A stretch of 63,075 nucleotides of DNA from Bacteroidota bacterium (lineage in GTDB: Bacteria; Bacteroidota; Bacteroidia; Chitinophagales; Chitinophagaceae), in assembly GCA_023423285.1 (NCBI GenBank), contig JAFAFV010000155.1, positions 1-63,075 of the forward strand, in the 5' to 3' direction. The stretch's first letter is position 1. The number at the start of each line of letters is the position of its first letter. Under the pieces are notes generated by a model. The model worked only from the letters and a program-made list of their open reading frames with translations. It did not search any database and had not been told where the DNA came from. Of this stretch, positions 1-10,596 are shown piece after piece. A program made the position numbers and the translations under genes.

Positions 1-534
1 ACGCAAACTACAGATGTGGAAGGTGAAGTAAATGGCCTGATGACCTACGACCGTAAAGTGATCAAAATTCCGGTAAAGTTGTTGAAGCAATTACACGAGC
101 CGCTTTATGATGAACCGGCGGGTAAGATTACGTACATTAACCAGGCAACTGAGGCAGACAGGCCAACTTTCAGCTACAGCGGCGTAGCTACTAACAATTG
201 GATGCGTCAGAGTAATCATACTTCATTTCAAAAAACACAGCATCCTGTAGTAGTAAAAAAAGACCAGAATGTATACGCTTATCAGGATGTGCAGCTATCC
301 GGCATACCAAAAGGACTGGGAATAAAATTGTATGCCTCCGGAGATGCGAGGATATACATTAATGGCAACCTGGTTTGGAAAGAAGATCAGGTACGAATTA
401 AAAGGCATTATGACGATATCAATTTATCGGATTGTATCAAATATCTAAAAACAGGGACTAATCGTATAGCAGTGGAAACCATTAATGCCACGCAGGATGT
501 GAATTTCGATTTTAGTTTGTATCGGTTAGATTAG
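1..534 (+). CDS. C-terminal part of an unidentified secreted-type protein (5' end outside window)
   Basis: The reading frame is open to the first base, so this is the tail (about 177 residues) of a larger protein. A GTG at 16 is in frame but there is no reason to treat it as the start. The last ~80 residues alternate beta-strand-like hydrophobic stretches and contain ARIYINGNLVW and GTNRIAVE, the pattern of galactose-binding-like jelly-roll modules at the C-terminus of many PUL glycoside hydrolases. I do not recognise the family, and no catalytic motif is visible in the retained part. It lies 166 bases upstream of the first SusC start on the same strand, so it probably belongs to the same PUL. 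A glycoside hydrolase is the most likely identity, by context only. Confidence 0.6.
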   Translation, partial: TQTTDVEGEVNGLMTYDRKVIKIPVKLLKQLHEPLYDEPAGKITYINQATEADRPTFSYSGVATNNWMRQSNHTSFQKTQHPVVVKKDQNVYAYQDVQLSGIPKGLGIKLYASGDARIYINGNLVWKEDQVRIKRHYDDINLSDCIKYLKTGTNRIAVETINATQDVNFDFSLYRLD

Positions 535-576
535 CTGTTAATTATAAAATGTATACTAAGTAAATGAGTCGTGTTG

Positions 577-607
577 TACAATATTGAAAATTTTTAATAC
601 AATATTT
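577..607. promoter_or_regulatory. Paired TACAATATT half-sites upstream of the first SusC
   Basis: Two near-identical 10-mers, tacaatattg at 577-586 and tacaatattt at 598-607, are direct repeats separated by 11 bases (21-base period, two helical turns). They lie 94 bases upstream of the preferred SusC start. The AraC-type output domain of hybrid two-component regulators commonly binds direct repeats of about this period, so this could be the operator for the regulator encoded at 43389. The region is AT-rich, so chance is a real alternative. Confidence 0.3.
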
Positions 608-700
608 ACAGGTAGAGGGATGGAAAAGCATCTATATTTACCACCTTGTAATACGATTAGATTCGGATATAATATTTTACCAAACAAAGAAATTGCTTAT

Positions 701-3700
701 ATGAAGATTGTCGTTTGCTTAATTGCCGTTTTTGTTTTTAGCCATGGTATATGGGCGCAAACAACACGTACAATATCAGGAACTATTAAAGATGGTTCCG
801 GAAATGGTGTAGGAGGGGTTACCATTCTTGCAGAGGCAACCGGCGTACAGACAATTTCCAGCGAATTAGGTATTTTTTCGATTCCTGTGCCGGAAGGCGA
901 TCAAAAGTTATTAATTACCGCTGTAAATTATACAGAGCAAACAGTACAGGTAAATAGTAACCAGAACACAGTTGAAGTTGTCCTAAGTACCAAAGTTATA
1001 AGTATTGATGAGGTGATTGTTGTTGGATATGGTACACAAAAAAAGGAGAGCGTTGTAGGTGCTATTACACAAATAAAAGGGGATGTATTGAAAAAAGCGG
1101 GTGGTGTTAGCACTGTTTCTGAAGCATTGCAAGGCGCTATTCCGGGTTTGACTGCCATAAATTCGAATGGTAAACCCGGTGCCGATGCTGCTTCTCTTTA
1201 TATTAGGGGTAATGCAAACCCATTTGTACTAGTTGACGGAGTAGAAAGAAACCTCAATCAGATCGATCCTAATGAAATTGAAAATATTTCAGTTTTAAAA
1301 GATGCTTCCGCAACGGCTGTATATGGTACACGCGGGGCAAATGGCGTAATCCTGATAACAACAAAGCGGGGCCGCATTGGTAAACCAGAATTTGGCTTTA
1401 CAGCTAATTTTGGCTTTAAAACACCAACAGAAAAACCGGAATATGCTGATTACATTACTACTATGGAAATGTATAATGAGGCAGCTATGAACGACAAGTT
1501 ATATGACAGAATCATTCCTGAATCAATCATAAGTGCATGGCGACAAAATATAAGCAATGCCGGGCCTAACAACCAATATTTTCCCCAAGTTGATTGGTGG
1601 GATGAATTAGTAAAAAAAGTTGGTTATCAGCAAAATTATAACCTCAATGCAAGGGGCGGCTCTCAGTTTATGAAGTATTTTGTTTCTGTGGGGTATTTGA
1701 ATGACGGGGATATTTACAAAACCCAACCAAACGATGAGTTTGATCCGCGCTTTAGGGTTCAACGGTACAACTGGCGTTCTAATTTTGATTTTGATATTAC
1801 AAAATCTACACTTTTCTCTATCAATTTCTCTGGTAATTTTCGTTACAGAAACCAGCCAGGTTATCGTATAGATGACGGTCTTGAAGATGGTTACGGACAG
1901 GACGAGTTTTTTACAAGAATTGTAGGTGCGCCAAGAAATCTATTCCCATTACAATTCCAGGATGGAAAATTGGGAGAATCAACCGCCGGACAGGATAATA
2001 TGTATTTGGCCATTAATGAGGGTGGCCAGCGGGTATATAAATACTTTCAGGGATTTTATGATGCAGAACTGAAACAAAGGCTGGACTTTATTACAAAGGG
2101 GCTGAGTGTAAAAGGAAAGGTCTCTTACACATCTGGTTCTAGTTACCAGCGCAGTATTTTGCGTGATGGGATTGCAGGTAGCAATTTTACATTAATAAAT
2201 ATTATTCGTTACTTCAGAAGCTATGACTTAACAAGTCCACAAACTGATGCTACAGGAAATGTAACCTATCCATTATTGATTGAACAGCGCTGGCCCAGCG
2301 ATCAAACCCAAGAAGGTATACCACTCACGAGCAATGGTGAAAGTATTTATGAATATGAGCGCGACTTGTATTATGAATTTTCTACAAACTATGCCCGGAG
2401 GTTTAAAAATCACGATGTAAACGCATTGGCATTATTCAATCGTCGCGCATTGATTGCCGGAGGATTAGGTTCAACCATTGGAATTGGCGAATATGGTGAA
2501 GACTGGGTAGGAAGATTAACATACGGCTTTAAAAATAAATACTTGGCTGAATTTAATGGTTCATATACCGGCTCGTCAAAATTTGCGCAAGGTAAAAGAT
2601 TTGGCTTTTTCCCTTCTTACGCCTTGGGTTGGGTCTTAACAAAAGAAAAGTTTTTTGAATTTTTTGTTGATAAAAATATCATTAACAACTTAAAGGTGAG
2701 GTATAATTGGGGTGTGGTAGGTAGCGACAGGGGTGTGCCTGCCAACCAATTTTTACAAACCTATGGCAGCACTGGTGGAATTAGGCTTGGCGACATCAAT
2801 TTTATTTCATATGGACCAATTTATCTGGAGAATATTACAGCTAACATTAATAATACATGGGAAAAAGCCACCAAACAAAATATTGGAGTTGATTTTACCC
2901 TGTTTAAAAAATTATCGGGTTTTATTGATTTTTTTGAAGAGGACAGAAAAGATATATTAATTGGTCGTAGAACAATACCACGTGCATTTGGAAATATTGT
3001 ACCGCGTGCTAATATAGGTCAAATAAAAAGTCACGGTTTTGAGTTTGAGTTGGGTTGGAATGATAAAATGAATAACGGATTAGGTTATTTTGTAAATCTA
3101 AACTATAGCTGGAACGAAAATAGGGTAGTATTTTGGGATGATGCGGTGGGACAATTTAAATATCTAAAAAATGCAGGCAAGCCCAATGGCACACCATTAA
3201 GGCATATTATTAATGATAATTATTCATCGCTTGATGATATTTATAATTATGCACCACCACAAATGGGAACCCCCCAGGCAAATATCATTCCTGGCGATTT
3301 TATGTATATAGATTATAATGCTGATGGCGTAATTGATGGTAATGACCGAGTGCCAATGCCATTTACAACAAGACCCCTAAAAACTGCAAGTATTAATGCA
3401 GGACTGAACTACAAAGGATTTTCTATGAATTTATTAATATATGGTGCAAGCGATGTATATCGTACCATTCACTCGCTTTATTTATGGGATTTTAACAATG
3501 GCTTTCTTAATGGCCAATCCAATATTACTGAAAGAGCAAGCTGGGACTACCCTGGTAGCGCTGTTAAACCTGCCTTACATATAACCAATACAAATCATAA
3601 TCAAAATACGTCTTCCACTTATAATTACGTAGATAATTCTTATATAAGATTAAAAACCGCAGAAATATCATATGACATTAATAAGAACTGGATTCAAAGA

Positions 3701-3850
3701 ACAGGTTTGAAATCTTTATTATTTTATGTGAATGGAAACAATTTGCTAACGTTTAAAAAATATGATTACCCGGTTGATCCTGAAACTGCGGGGGCCAATG
3801 TATACCCTATTGTTAAGCGGTTTAATATTGGATTGAGGTCAACTTTTTAA
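701..3850 (+). CDS. SusC-like TonB-dependent glycan transporter (pair 1)
   Basis: Outer-membrane TonB-dependent transporter that imports glycan fragments together with the SusD-like lipoprotein encoded next. I place the start at ATG 701, giving 1049 residues, because it opens directly on a signal peptide (MKIVVCLIAVFVFSHGIWAQ). The frame extends upstream to a TTG at 584, but that would bury the signal peptide. Domain order: carboxypeptidase-regulatory-like beta-sandwich (about residues 23-105), a SusC-type segment with IDEVIVVGYGTQKK (about 103-117), plug domain containing LVDGVERNLNQID, then a 22-strand-type barrel to the C-terminal aromatic. The SusD-like gene follows after 19 bases, so they are one transcription unit. 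Base composition is AT-rich compared with the downstream sulfatases. Confidence 0.95.
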   Translation: MKIVVCLIAVFVFSHGIWAQTTRTISGTIKDGSGNGVGGVTILAEATGVQTISSELGIFSIPVPEGDQKLLITAVNYTEQTVQVNSNQNTVEVVLSTKVISIDEVIVVGYGTQKKESVVGAITQIKGDVLKKAGGVSTVSEALQGAIPGLTAINSNGKPGADAASLYIRGNANPFVLVDGVERNLNQIDPNEIENISVLKDASATAVYGTRGANGVILITTKRGRIGKPEFGFTANFGFKTPTEKPEYADYITTMEMYNEAAMNDKLYDRIIPESIISAWRQNISNAGPNNQYFPQVDWWDELVKKVGYQQNYNLNARGGSQFMKYFVSVGYLNDGDIYKTQPNDEFDPRFRVQRYNWRSNFDFDITKSTLFSINFSGNFRYRNQPGYRIDDGLEDGYGQDEFFTRIVGAPRNLFPLQFQDGKLGESTAGQDNMYLAINEGGQRVYKYFQGFYDAELKQRLDFITKGLSVKGKVSYTSGSSYQRSILRDGIAGSNFTLINIIRYFRSYDLTSPQTDATGNVTYPLLIEQRWPSDQTQEGIPLTSNGESIYEYERDLYYEFSTNYARRFKNHDVNALALFNRRALIAGGLGSTIGIGEYGEDWVGRLTYGFKNKYLAEFNGSYTGSSKFAQGKRFGFFPSYALGWVLTKEKFFEFFVDKNIINNLKVRYNWGVVGSDRGVPANQFLQTYGSTGGIRLGDINFISYGPIYLENITANINNTWEKATKQNIGVDFTLFKKLSGFIDFFEEDRKDILIGRRTIPRAFGNIVPRANIGQIKSHGFEFELGWNDKMNNGLGYFVNLNYSWNENRVVFWDDAVGQFKYLKNAGKPNGTPLRHIINDNYSSLDDIYNYAPPQMGTPQANIIPGDFMYIDYNADGVIDGNDRVPMPFTTRPLKTASINAGLNYKGFSMNLLIYGASDVYRTIHSLYLWDFNNGFLNGQSNITERASWDYPGSAVKPALHITNTNHNQNTSSTYNYVDNSYIRLKTAEISYDINKNWIQRTGLKSLLFYVNGNNLLTFKKYDYPVDPETAGANVYPIVKRFNIGLRSTF

Positions 3851-3869
3851 AATAAAAATTTCATTAAAA

Positions 3870-5705
3870 ATGAGAAAATTTTTTATATATCTGGCTTTAA
3901 TAATATTCATCAGCAGTTGTGAAAAATATTTGGATAAAACTGATGAAGTGGGTCTTGTGGAAGAGGATGTATTTAGCCGTTACGAAGGAGTTAGGGGCTA
4001 TCTTGATGCGTGTTACCGTGCACTGCCCGACCATCATTCCTGGGATGCACAGGCTTTAAACCGTGCACATATTTCAACTCTTTCTGATGAAATGGGAAAT
4101 ATGGTACAAAACAATATGTCAATTATTAATTCCGGAACATGGCTGAATAGAGCAAACATTGGAGAGATTGGCTATAATAACCCTGAAGAAGCAGGAACTA
4201 TTCGGGCACCTATTATGGATAATGCTTTTTTATGCTTAAGAATAGCAAATAAAGTAATTGAAAAAATAAATGATGTTCCCGGCTTAACTAATCAACAGCG
4301 CGACCAGCTGTTAGGCCAAGCTTACTTCTTTAGAGGGTGGTTTTATTTTCAAATCATTCAGCGTATGGGAGGAATGCCTATTTATGATAAAGCTTACAGG
4401 CCCGAAGATGATATGGATTTTCCAAGGCTGAATTATGCTGAATCTAACGAATTTGTTATTCAGAATATGGATGAGGCTATTAAGCTTTTGCCAGACTTAT
4501 GGCCCGCTGCAGAAACAGGCAGAGCTTCCAAAGCGGCAGCCATGGCTGTTAAAGCAATGGCTATGTTATACGCGGCAAGCCCTTTAATGCAGAACGATAT
4601 TAATACGACTGTTGATAAACCTTATAACAATGAACAATGTGAACGTGCCGCACAATATGCAAATGACCTTATTAAATATTGCGAAGCAAAAACAGGTGGT
4701 ACTAATTACAGGTTGTTGGATGCTGAGAATTATAAGTTTATTTTTTATCATGCACCTAACAATGCAAGCGATGAGTCAATCTGGTACAATATGGATGCAG
4801 GTGCACGTAACCAGGAAAGGGGTATGAGGTGTATGTACCTACCACAGTTTTGGTCAGGACAAACAGGTATTGATGCTGCTGCTTACAGCGATCCTACACA
4901 AAATATTGTTGAACTTTTTGAGAAAATTAATAATGGCGTTGCCTATCCCATTACAGATCCACGTTCTGGTTATGATCCGCAAAATCCCTTTGTAGATCGA
5001 GACCCAAGGCTGAATAATAACATTATTGTTCCGGGAGAGCAATGGGGTAGTACATCTAACAACAGGCCGGCCTATCAGGAATTGTATACAGGTGGAAGAG
5101 ATGCATTGAATGCAGCAAATAATAACAGTACAAGGAACAGGGAGATTACGGGTTACATATGCAAAAAGTTTATTTGGCCTGAAGCAAATTTTGTTAACAG
5201 ACAATATACAGCCTACAGAATGAATACAGTTTTTATCAGACTTGCTCAGGTATATTTAGATTATGCAGAAGCTATGAATGAGGCTTATGGCCCTAATGCT
5301 GATCCCAAGGGCTACGGTTTAACTGCCGTGCAAGCGATAAACTTAATACGTAATAGAGTAGGGATGCCAAATGTAGCAGCAGATTTTACAAGTAGTAAGG
5401 AAACATTTAGAGATAGGATAAGAAATGAAAGAACTGTAGAGCTAATGTTTGAAAACCATCGTTGGCACGATCTAAGGCGCTGGATGATTGCCGAAAACCT
5501 ATTTAGAACACCTATTAAAGGATTGGTAGCCACTCCACCGGCAAATCATGCATCGGTTACAAACAAAAGCACGTTGAAATTTACCTACAGCCAAAGAAAT
5601 CTGGTAACAGAAGTAAGGGTATTTGAAAGAAAACACTATTGGTACCCTGTAGCACAGGACCAGGTAAATTATCAGGCAAATTATAAACAAAATCCAGGTT
5701 GGTAA
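3870..5705 (+). CDS. SusD-like surface glycan-binding lipoprotein (pair 1)
   Basis: A 611-residue RagB/SusD-family lipoprotein that caps the adjacent SusC-like barrel and captures glycan at the cell surface. The signal ends in a lipobox (FISSC, Cys17). TPR-like helices occupy the N-terminal half. Family landmarks include LGQAYFFRGWFYF, NRDPRLN-type and LFENHRWHDLRRW-type motifs, and the conserved end NPGW. The partner SusC-like gene is immediately upstream, and a second SusC-like gene begins 22 bases downstream. Confidence 0.95.
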   Translation: MRKFFIYLALIIFISSCEKYLDKTDEVGLVEEDVFSRYEGVRGYLDACYRALPDHHSWDAQALNRAHISTLSDEMGNMVQNNMSIINSGTWLNRANIGEIGYNNPEEAGTIRAPIMDNAFLCLRIANKVIEKINDVPGLTNQQRDQLLGQAYFFRGWFYFQIIQRMGGMPIYDKAYRPEDDMDFPRLNYAESNEFVIQNMDEAIKLLPDLWPAAETGRASKAAAMAVKAMAMLYAASPLMQNDINTTVDKPYNNEQCERAAQYANDLIKYCEAKTGGTNYRLLDAENYKFIFYHAPNNASDESIWYNMDAGARNQERGMRCMYLPQFWSGQTGIDAAAYSDPTQNIVELFEKINNGVAYPITDPRSGYDPQNPFVDRDPRLNNNIIVPGEQWGSTSNNRPAYQELYTGGRDALNAANNNSTRNREITGYICKKFIWPEANFVNRQYTAYRMNTVFIRLAQVYLDYAEAMNEAYGPNADPKGYGLTAVQAINLIRNRVGMPNVAADFTSSKETFRDRIRNERTVELMFENHRWHDLRRWMIAENLFRTPIKGLVATPPANHASVTNKSTLKFTYSQRNLVTEVRVFERKHYWYPVAQDQVNYQANYKQNPGW

Positions 5706-5727
5706 TTTTTATTAATTGAGATGTAAG

Positions 5728-8700
5728 ATGAATATTAAATCAAAACCAAAATACAGTTTATTACTTTCCTTACTGTTGTTGTTGACTATAGTCTACCCAT
5801 TTCAGGCAATTTGCCAGAAAGGCAGTAAGCCGCCAAAACCAACTCCAGTATTGCTTACGCTGGTTAATGAGCAGGGTATTCCTGTCCAAAATGCCAATGT
5901 AACTGTTGGAGAAGGACTGATTGTAACAAAAACAAACGAAAAAGGACAAGCACATTTTAATGCTTTGTCTGATGCAGTAATACTTATAGAGTCAATTGGC
6001 TATGAGCCGGTATTAACTACCGTTTTTAAAATACCTACTGACACAAAAATTGCTTTAAAAAAATCGCTTATTTACGATAATGCCGGAACTGATTATATAG
6101 ACCTTCCTTTACGTGAAAAAACAACCAGACGTGAACTTACCGGAGCTATCAGCAAAGTTAGTGGCGATGATTTATCTAAATTTCCTGATATTTCTTTAGG
6201 AAATACTTTGCAAGGCCGGCTCATGGGTTTATATGTTATCAATACTACAAGCGGTTTGGGTAATAATGATGCAGAACTGTATGTAAGAGGTTTGCACAGG
6301 GATGGTTCCGATCAAGCAATAACACTTGTAGATGGTGTTGAAAGGCCGATAGACTTTATTATTGCCGACGAGATAGATAATGTAGAAGTAATTAAGGACC
6401 CAGTGACTAAAATGATGTATGGCCCGCGTGCTGCAAATGGTATTATATTAATTACTACCAAACGTGGTAAAGAAAATACAAAATTATTACAGGTGTCTGG
6501 TGAATATGGCGTAAGCATGCCAACGCGTTTACCAAAATATTTAAATAGTTACGATTATGCAACATTATATAACGAAGCACGTTCGAACGATGGGTTCCCA
6601 GCATTTTATTCACAGCAGGACTTGGAAGGATACAAGAACAGCTTAGGAGCAAATGACCAACTATACCCTGACATTGATTTTTTTGATTACTTTTTGAACT
6701 CTTCAGCACCATTTACAAGAATAAATGTGAACTATACCGGCGGCGGAAATGCTGCACGCTATGCATTAATAGTAGGATACACCAGTGCTAAAGGTTTTGA
6801 GAAAGTAGGTAAAATACCTTCTCAAGACAGGATCAACCTTAGAGGTAATTTAGATATTGAAATTGATAAAAACTTTAAAGCGTTTGTAGATGCATCGGGT
6901 ATTGTTGAACAAAGAAACTGGAGCAGTTTAAACCAGAATCTGGTATTCTCATCACTCAATAACCACCGACCGAATGAGTACCCTTTTCTAATAGCAGATT
7001 CGACTGTTGGCGGCGGCTCAGTGTTAGGGCTTCAATATGTCCCACCATTAGGGGGCTCTTATTTACATCCTGATAATTTATATGCTGAGCTTTTATATGG
7101 AGGCACTTCAAAACACAATTATTTTTACGGGCAAACAAATTTGGGCCTCGATTTAGGGCTTAATAAAATTTTAAAAGGCTTGTCTGTAAAATCAGTTTTC
7201 AACTTTGATAATTATCAGTTTCTGCAAAGCGGAAGAAGTAATACGCCGGTAACCTACGTAATTCAAAAATTGTTGGATGTTTATGGTAATGATTCGCTCG
7301 CTTATCTTCCTTTAAGAAAAAGGGTTGACCAACTTTCTGACCAACGACAAGGAGAAGATATGACCAGGAATTTTGGTCTTGCTTCTACGTTGGGATATGA
7401 TAATGATAACGATGTAAATAGTTTTAAAGCTCAGATTACGCATTTTTATTATAGAAGTGATAACCGCGGTACCTTACAAAATATAGAAAACACCAATACT
7501 TATTTAAAGTTGAATTACGGGTTGAATAAAAAGATTTTTATTGATGGTATAGTAAGTATGATGGGAAGTAACAAATTTGACAAGAATAAATTCAGTTTTT
7601 TCCCTGCTGTAGGTGCATCCTGGATTTTAAGTGAAGAAGAATTTTTAAATGGTACTGCAATCAATTTTTTGAAACTAAAATCAACATTTGGCATTTTAGG
7701 TTATGATCGCGCTACTGATTTTTATGTATATCAAAGCAGGTGGTATAATAATGGTACATATCCTTTAAACCAGGTAAACAATGTTAATGCGGTGCCGAGA
7801 TCCTCGTTAAGCCGAGTGGGGAACCCGAACATTGATTGGGAAAAAGCGCGTGAATTTGAAATCGGCTTGGAAGGTCTGGTTATTGGCAATCGTTTGTCAT
7901 TTGAGTTTAATTATTTCAACCAACTGCGTTATGATATTATTAATTCGCCTGCAAAATATTACTCTGTTTTAGCAGGTGACTTATACCCTAATGTGAATCA
8001 GGGAAGAATTCAAAACAATGGTATTGAAGGTATGATAAATTGGCAGGCAAAAATTGGTTCAGTTTATTTTGACTGGGGTGCTAATATTGTTTACAGTAAA
8101 ACAAAAGTTTTAGAACAAGCTAATATTGAACCAATTGATGCTTACCTAAGTTCTCTCAATCAACCTGTTGATATCATCTTCGGTTATGTAGCAAAAGGAC
8201 TGTATAGGTCTGCATCCGAGATTTCTTCTAGTCCCTCACAATTTTTAGGGTTGTATGGAGTGGGAGATATTGCTTACGAAGATTTGAATAATGATAATAT
8301 GATTGATCAAAGAGACAGGAAAATTATTGGAAATTCTTTCCCGCGTTTTTCAATTGGTACAACCTTAAACTTAAAGTTTAAAGGGTTGGGATTATATATA
8401 TTAGGTACTTCTGCATTAGGTAATAAAAATATTCTTAATAACGGCTTTTACCGTAATCAAGGTGAGGGAAAATACTCAACATTGGCTATGGACAGATATC
8501 ATCCTGTAAATAATCCAGGCGGAACTCAGCCGCGCCTGACAACTATGAATAACGTTAATAATGATCCTGCTTCAACATTCTGGATGGAGAGCGCTGATTA
8601 CTTCAGGTTAAGAAATGTCGAGCTTAGTTATGAGATGTCGCCGGCAAGTAATGCCTTAAAGCAATGGAAGTTTTTCCTGCGTGGAACTAATCTTTTTGTA

Positions 8701-8802
8701 ATATCCAAAAACAAATATTTAGATCCTGAAGTAACTAATGGAGGTGTTACAAATTATCCCTTGTATAAAACAGTAACGATAGGGGTTGCCATTAATTTTT
8801 AA
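5728..8802 (+). CDS. SusC-like TonB-dependent transporter (pair 2)
   Basis: Second SusC-like transporter, 1024 residues from ATG 5728. A TTG at 5716 is in frame, but 5728 gives the better signal peptide (MNIKSKPKYSLLLSLLLLLT...). After the signal is a short proline/lysine linker, then a carboxypeptidase-regulatory-like domain (about 36-110), plug domain (LVDGVERPIDFI) and barrel. It lacks the usual EVVVVGYGTQ segment: the corresponding region reads DYIDLPLREKTTRRELTGAI, so its TonB-box region is divergent. The gene follows the first SusD-like gene closely, which suggests one polycistronic unit of SusCD-SusCD. Confidence 0.93.
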   Translation: MNIKSKPKYSLLLSLLLLLTIVYPFQAICQKGSKPPKPTPVLLTLVNEQGIPVQNANVTVGEGLIVTKTNEKGQAHFNALSDAVILIESIGYEPVLTTVFKIPTDTKIALKKSLIYDNAGTDYIDLPLREKTTRRELTGAISKVSGDDLSKFPDISLGNTLQGRLMGLYVINTTSGLGNNDAELYVRGLHRDGSDQAITLVDGVERPIDFIIADEIDNVEVIKDPVTKMMYGPRAANGIILITTKRGKENTKLLQVSGEYGVSMPTRLPKYLNSYDYATLYNEARSNDGFPAFYSQQDLEGYKNSLGANDQLYPDIDFFDYFLNSSAPFTRINVNYTGGGNAARYALIVGYTSAKGFEKVGKIPSQDRINLRGNLDIEIDKNFKAFVDASGIVEQRNWSSLNQNLVFSSLNNHRPNEYPFLIADSTVGGGSVLGLQYVPPLGGSYLHPDNLYAELLYGGTSKHNYFYGQTNLGLDLGLNKILKGLSVKSVFNFDNYQFLQSGRSNTPVTYVIQKLLDVYGNDSLAYLPLRKRVDQLSDQRQGEDMTRNFGLASTLGYDNDNDVNSFKAQITHFYYRSDNRGTLQNIENTNTYLKLNYGLNKKIFIDGIVSMMGSNKFDKNKFSFFPAVGASWILSEEEFLNGTAINFLKLKSTFGILGYDRATDFYVYQSRWYNNGTYPLNQVNNVNAVPRSSLSRVGNPNIDWEKAREFEIGLEGLVIGNRLSFEFNYFNQLRYDIINSPAKYYSVLAGDLYPNVNQGRIQNNGIEGMINWQAKIGSVYFDWGANIVYSKTKVLEQANIEPIDAYLSSLNQPVDIIFGYVAKGLYRSASEISSSPSQFLGLYGVGDIAYEDLNNDNMIDQRDRKIIGNSFPRFSIGTTLNLKFKGLGLYILGTSALGNKNILNNGFYRNQGEGKYSTLAMDRYHPVNNPGGTQPRLTTMNNVNNDPASTFWMESADYFRLRNVELSYEMSPASNALKQWKFFLRGTNLFVISKNKYLDPEVTNGGVTNYPLYKTVTIGVAINF

Positions 8803-8812
8803 TGTATTTCAA

Positions 8813-10576
8813 ATGAAAAATAATATCTACATATTGATTGCGCTTATTTTGGTGTCAGCATCTTGTAAAAAAATGCTGGAACCTATTATAGACAGCAATT
8901 ATCCTGATGAAGTAACATGGTCCTTGCCTGATAAAGCTCAAGGTGTTTTGATGAATGCGTATGGCAATATTCCTAACAGGTTTGATTTTTATTCGGGTAC
9001 TAATTTTTTAGATGCAGCTACTGATAATGCGGTAACAAATAATTACAGTTCAGGAATTTTTAGGGTTGGCTCAGCAGGTGCCATTTCATCATTAGATAAT
9101 CCTGTTGGAGATTGGAGCAATGCCTATACTCAATTCAGGAATATTCATTTATTTTTGGAAAATGGTCTTACTCCAAAAGTTGTGTATGACCTTACTAGTG
9201 CTTCAAACGATTCTTTATATAAAAGAAGGCTAAGAGGTGAGGCTTATTTTTTACGTGCCTGGTGGGGTTTCCAACTCTTACAGCAATATGGTGGCAAAAC
9301 CGGTACGGGTGCCGCTTTAGGCTATCCTATCCAATTAAGGACGTTAACCGAAGAAGAGGCAAAAAGAGTTGATATTACGCGAAATTCTTATGAAGAATGT
9401 GCCATGCAAATTATGAATGACTGCGATTCTGCTTTCGTTTACCTACCTTCTGAATATTCTGGCAGCGATAACATTACTGGTGCTACAAATATTGGCCGTG
9501 CTGATAAAAAAGTTGCTATTACACTGAAGGCAAGAGTAGCTGTATATGCTGCCAGCCCCGCATATCAGCCAGATGATATTGTTAAGCTAAACACAATGGG
9601 TTCTTTTACAATTACGGATGATATTAAATACCAAGACAAATGGATTCGAGCAGAATCAGTTGCAGTTTCGGCAATAGCTGTTACAGGCAATTTTTCTAGT
9701 TTGAAGCTGGCGGACTTCAGCAATGCTACTACTCCTGCTGAGTTTATCTGGAGGCGTTTTCACAACGCTCGATTTATGGAGGAAGCTCACTATTCTCCCT
9801 ACGAGTTTGGAAACGGCATTACGGGTCCCTCTCAAAATTTAGTAGATGCTTTCCCTGCTCTTAACGGTTATCCGATAACAGATGCAAGATCTAATTATAA
9901 CAGCCAAAATCCTTATGCAAATCGAGATCCCAGGTTAGCACTCAACATTTATTACAATAATGCTATCATTGATGGAAGGCCTTTAGAAACTTTTGATGGC
10001 GGGTTAGATTCACGTAAATTCTTTTACAATGCAACAAGGACGGGTTACTATGTAAAAAAATGGTTATCAGTAAAGCCCGATATGCTCAACCCCACTAACC
10101 CGGTAAACGATTTTCATTATTATGTTATGCTTCGTAAAACAGAGCTGTTCCTTAATCTTGCAGAAGCACTGAATGAAGCGTATGGCCCAACTGTAAAGCC
10201 TGCCGGAAGAACCTTTTCTGCATCTGACATCATTAAAAACATCAGAAAAGGGGCAGGGCTTACCGCAACTTCCTCAGATGCTTATGTAAATGAAGTAGCT
10301 GCAAAAGGTAAAGATGATTTTAGAAAACTTATTCAAAATGAAAGAAGACTTGAACTGGCGTTCGAAAACCATCGGTATTTTGATATGCGAAGGTGGTTAT
10401 TACCATTGGATGAAGTAGTTAAAGGTATTAATATTATAAAAGATGGGTCAGCATTTATTTATAATGTAATTGATGTGGAGCCCAGGCCTTTAAACAATGT
10501 TAAGTACTATTACATGCCTTTGCCATACTACGAAGTGTCGAGAAGCAAAACGTTAGTGAATAATTTAGGTTGGTAA
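8813..10576 (+). CDS. SusD-like lipoprotein (pair 2)
   Basis: A 587-residue SusD-family lipoprotein. I use ATG 8813, ten bases after the stop of the SusC-like gene, because it begins the signal peptide MKNNIYILIALILVSASC with lipobox Cys18; the frame opens further upstream at a TTG (8786) that overlaps the SusC-like gene. Family signatures are ANRDPRLALN, LAFENHRYFDMRRW and the terminal NNLGW (usually NPGW). It is partner to the preceding transporter. The GH16 lipoprotein gene follows 20 bases later. Confidence 0.93.
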   Translation: MKNNIYILIALILVSASCKKMLEPIIDSNYPDEVTWSLPDKAQGVLMNAYGNIPNRFDFYSGTNFLDAATDNAVTNNYSSGIFRVGSAGAISSLDNPVGDWSNAYTQFRNIHLFLENGLTPKVVYDLTSASNDSLYKRRLRGEAYFLRAWWGFQLLQQYGGKTGTGAALGYPIQLRTLTEEEAKRVDITRNSYEECAMQIMNDCDSAFVYLPSEYSGSDNITGATNIGRADKKVAITLKARVAVYAASPAYQPDDIVKLNTMGSFTITDDIKYQDKWIRAESVAVSAIAVTGNFSSLKLADFSNATTPAEFIWRRFHNARFMEEAHYSPYEFGNGITGPSQNLVDAFPALNGYPITDARSNYNSQNPYANRDPRLALNIYYNNAIIDGRPLETFDGGLDSRKFFYNATRTGYYVKKWLSVKPDMLNPTNPVNDFHYYVMLRKTELFLNLAEALNEAYGPTVKPAGRTFSASDIIKNIRKGAGLTATSSDAYVNEVAAKGKDDFRKLIQNERRLELAFENHRYFDMRRWLLPLDEVVKGINIIKDGSAFIYNVIDVEPRPLNNVKYYYMPLPYYEVSRSKTLVNNLGW

Positions 10577-10596
10577 ATAATTAAATCATTGAAACA

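Noticed and set aside
584..700. Upstream extension of the first SusC-like frame to TTG 584
   Set aside because: It would add 39 residues before a clear signal peptide; ATG 701 is a better start, and the candidate operator at 577-607 would fall inside the gene.
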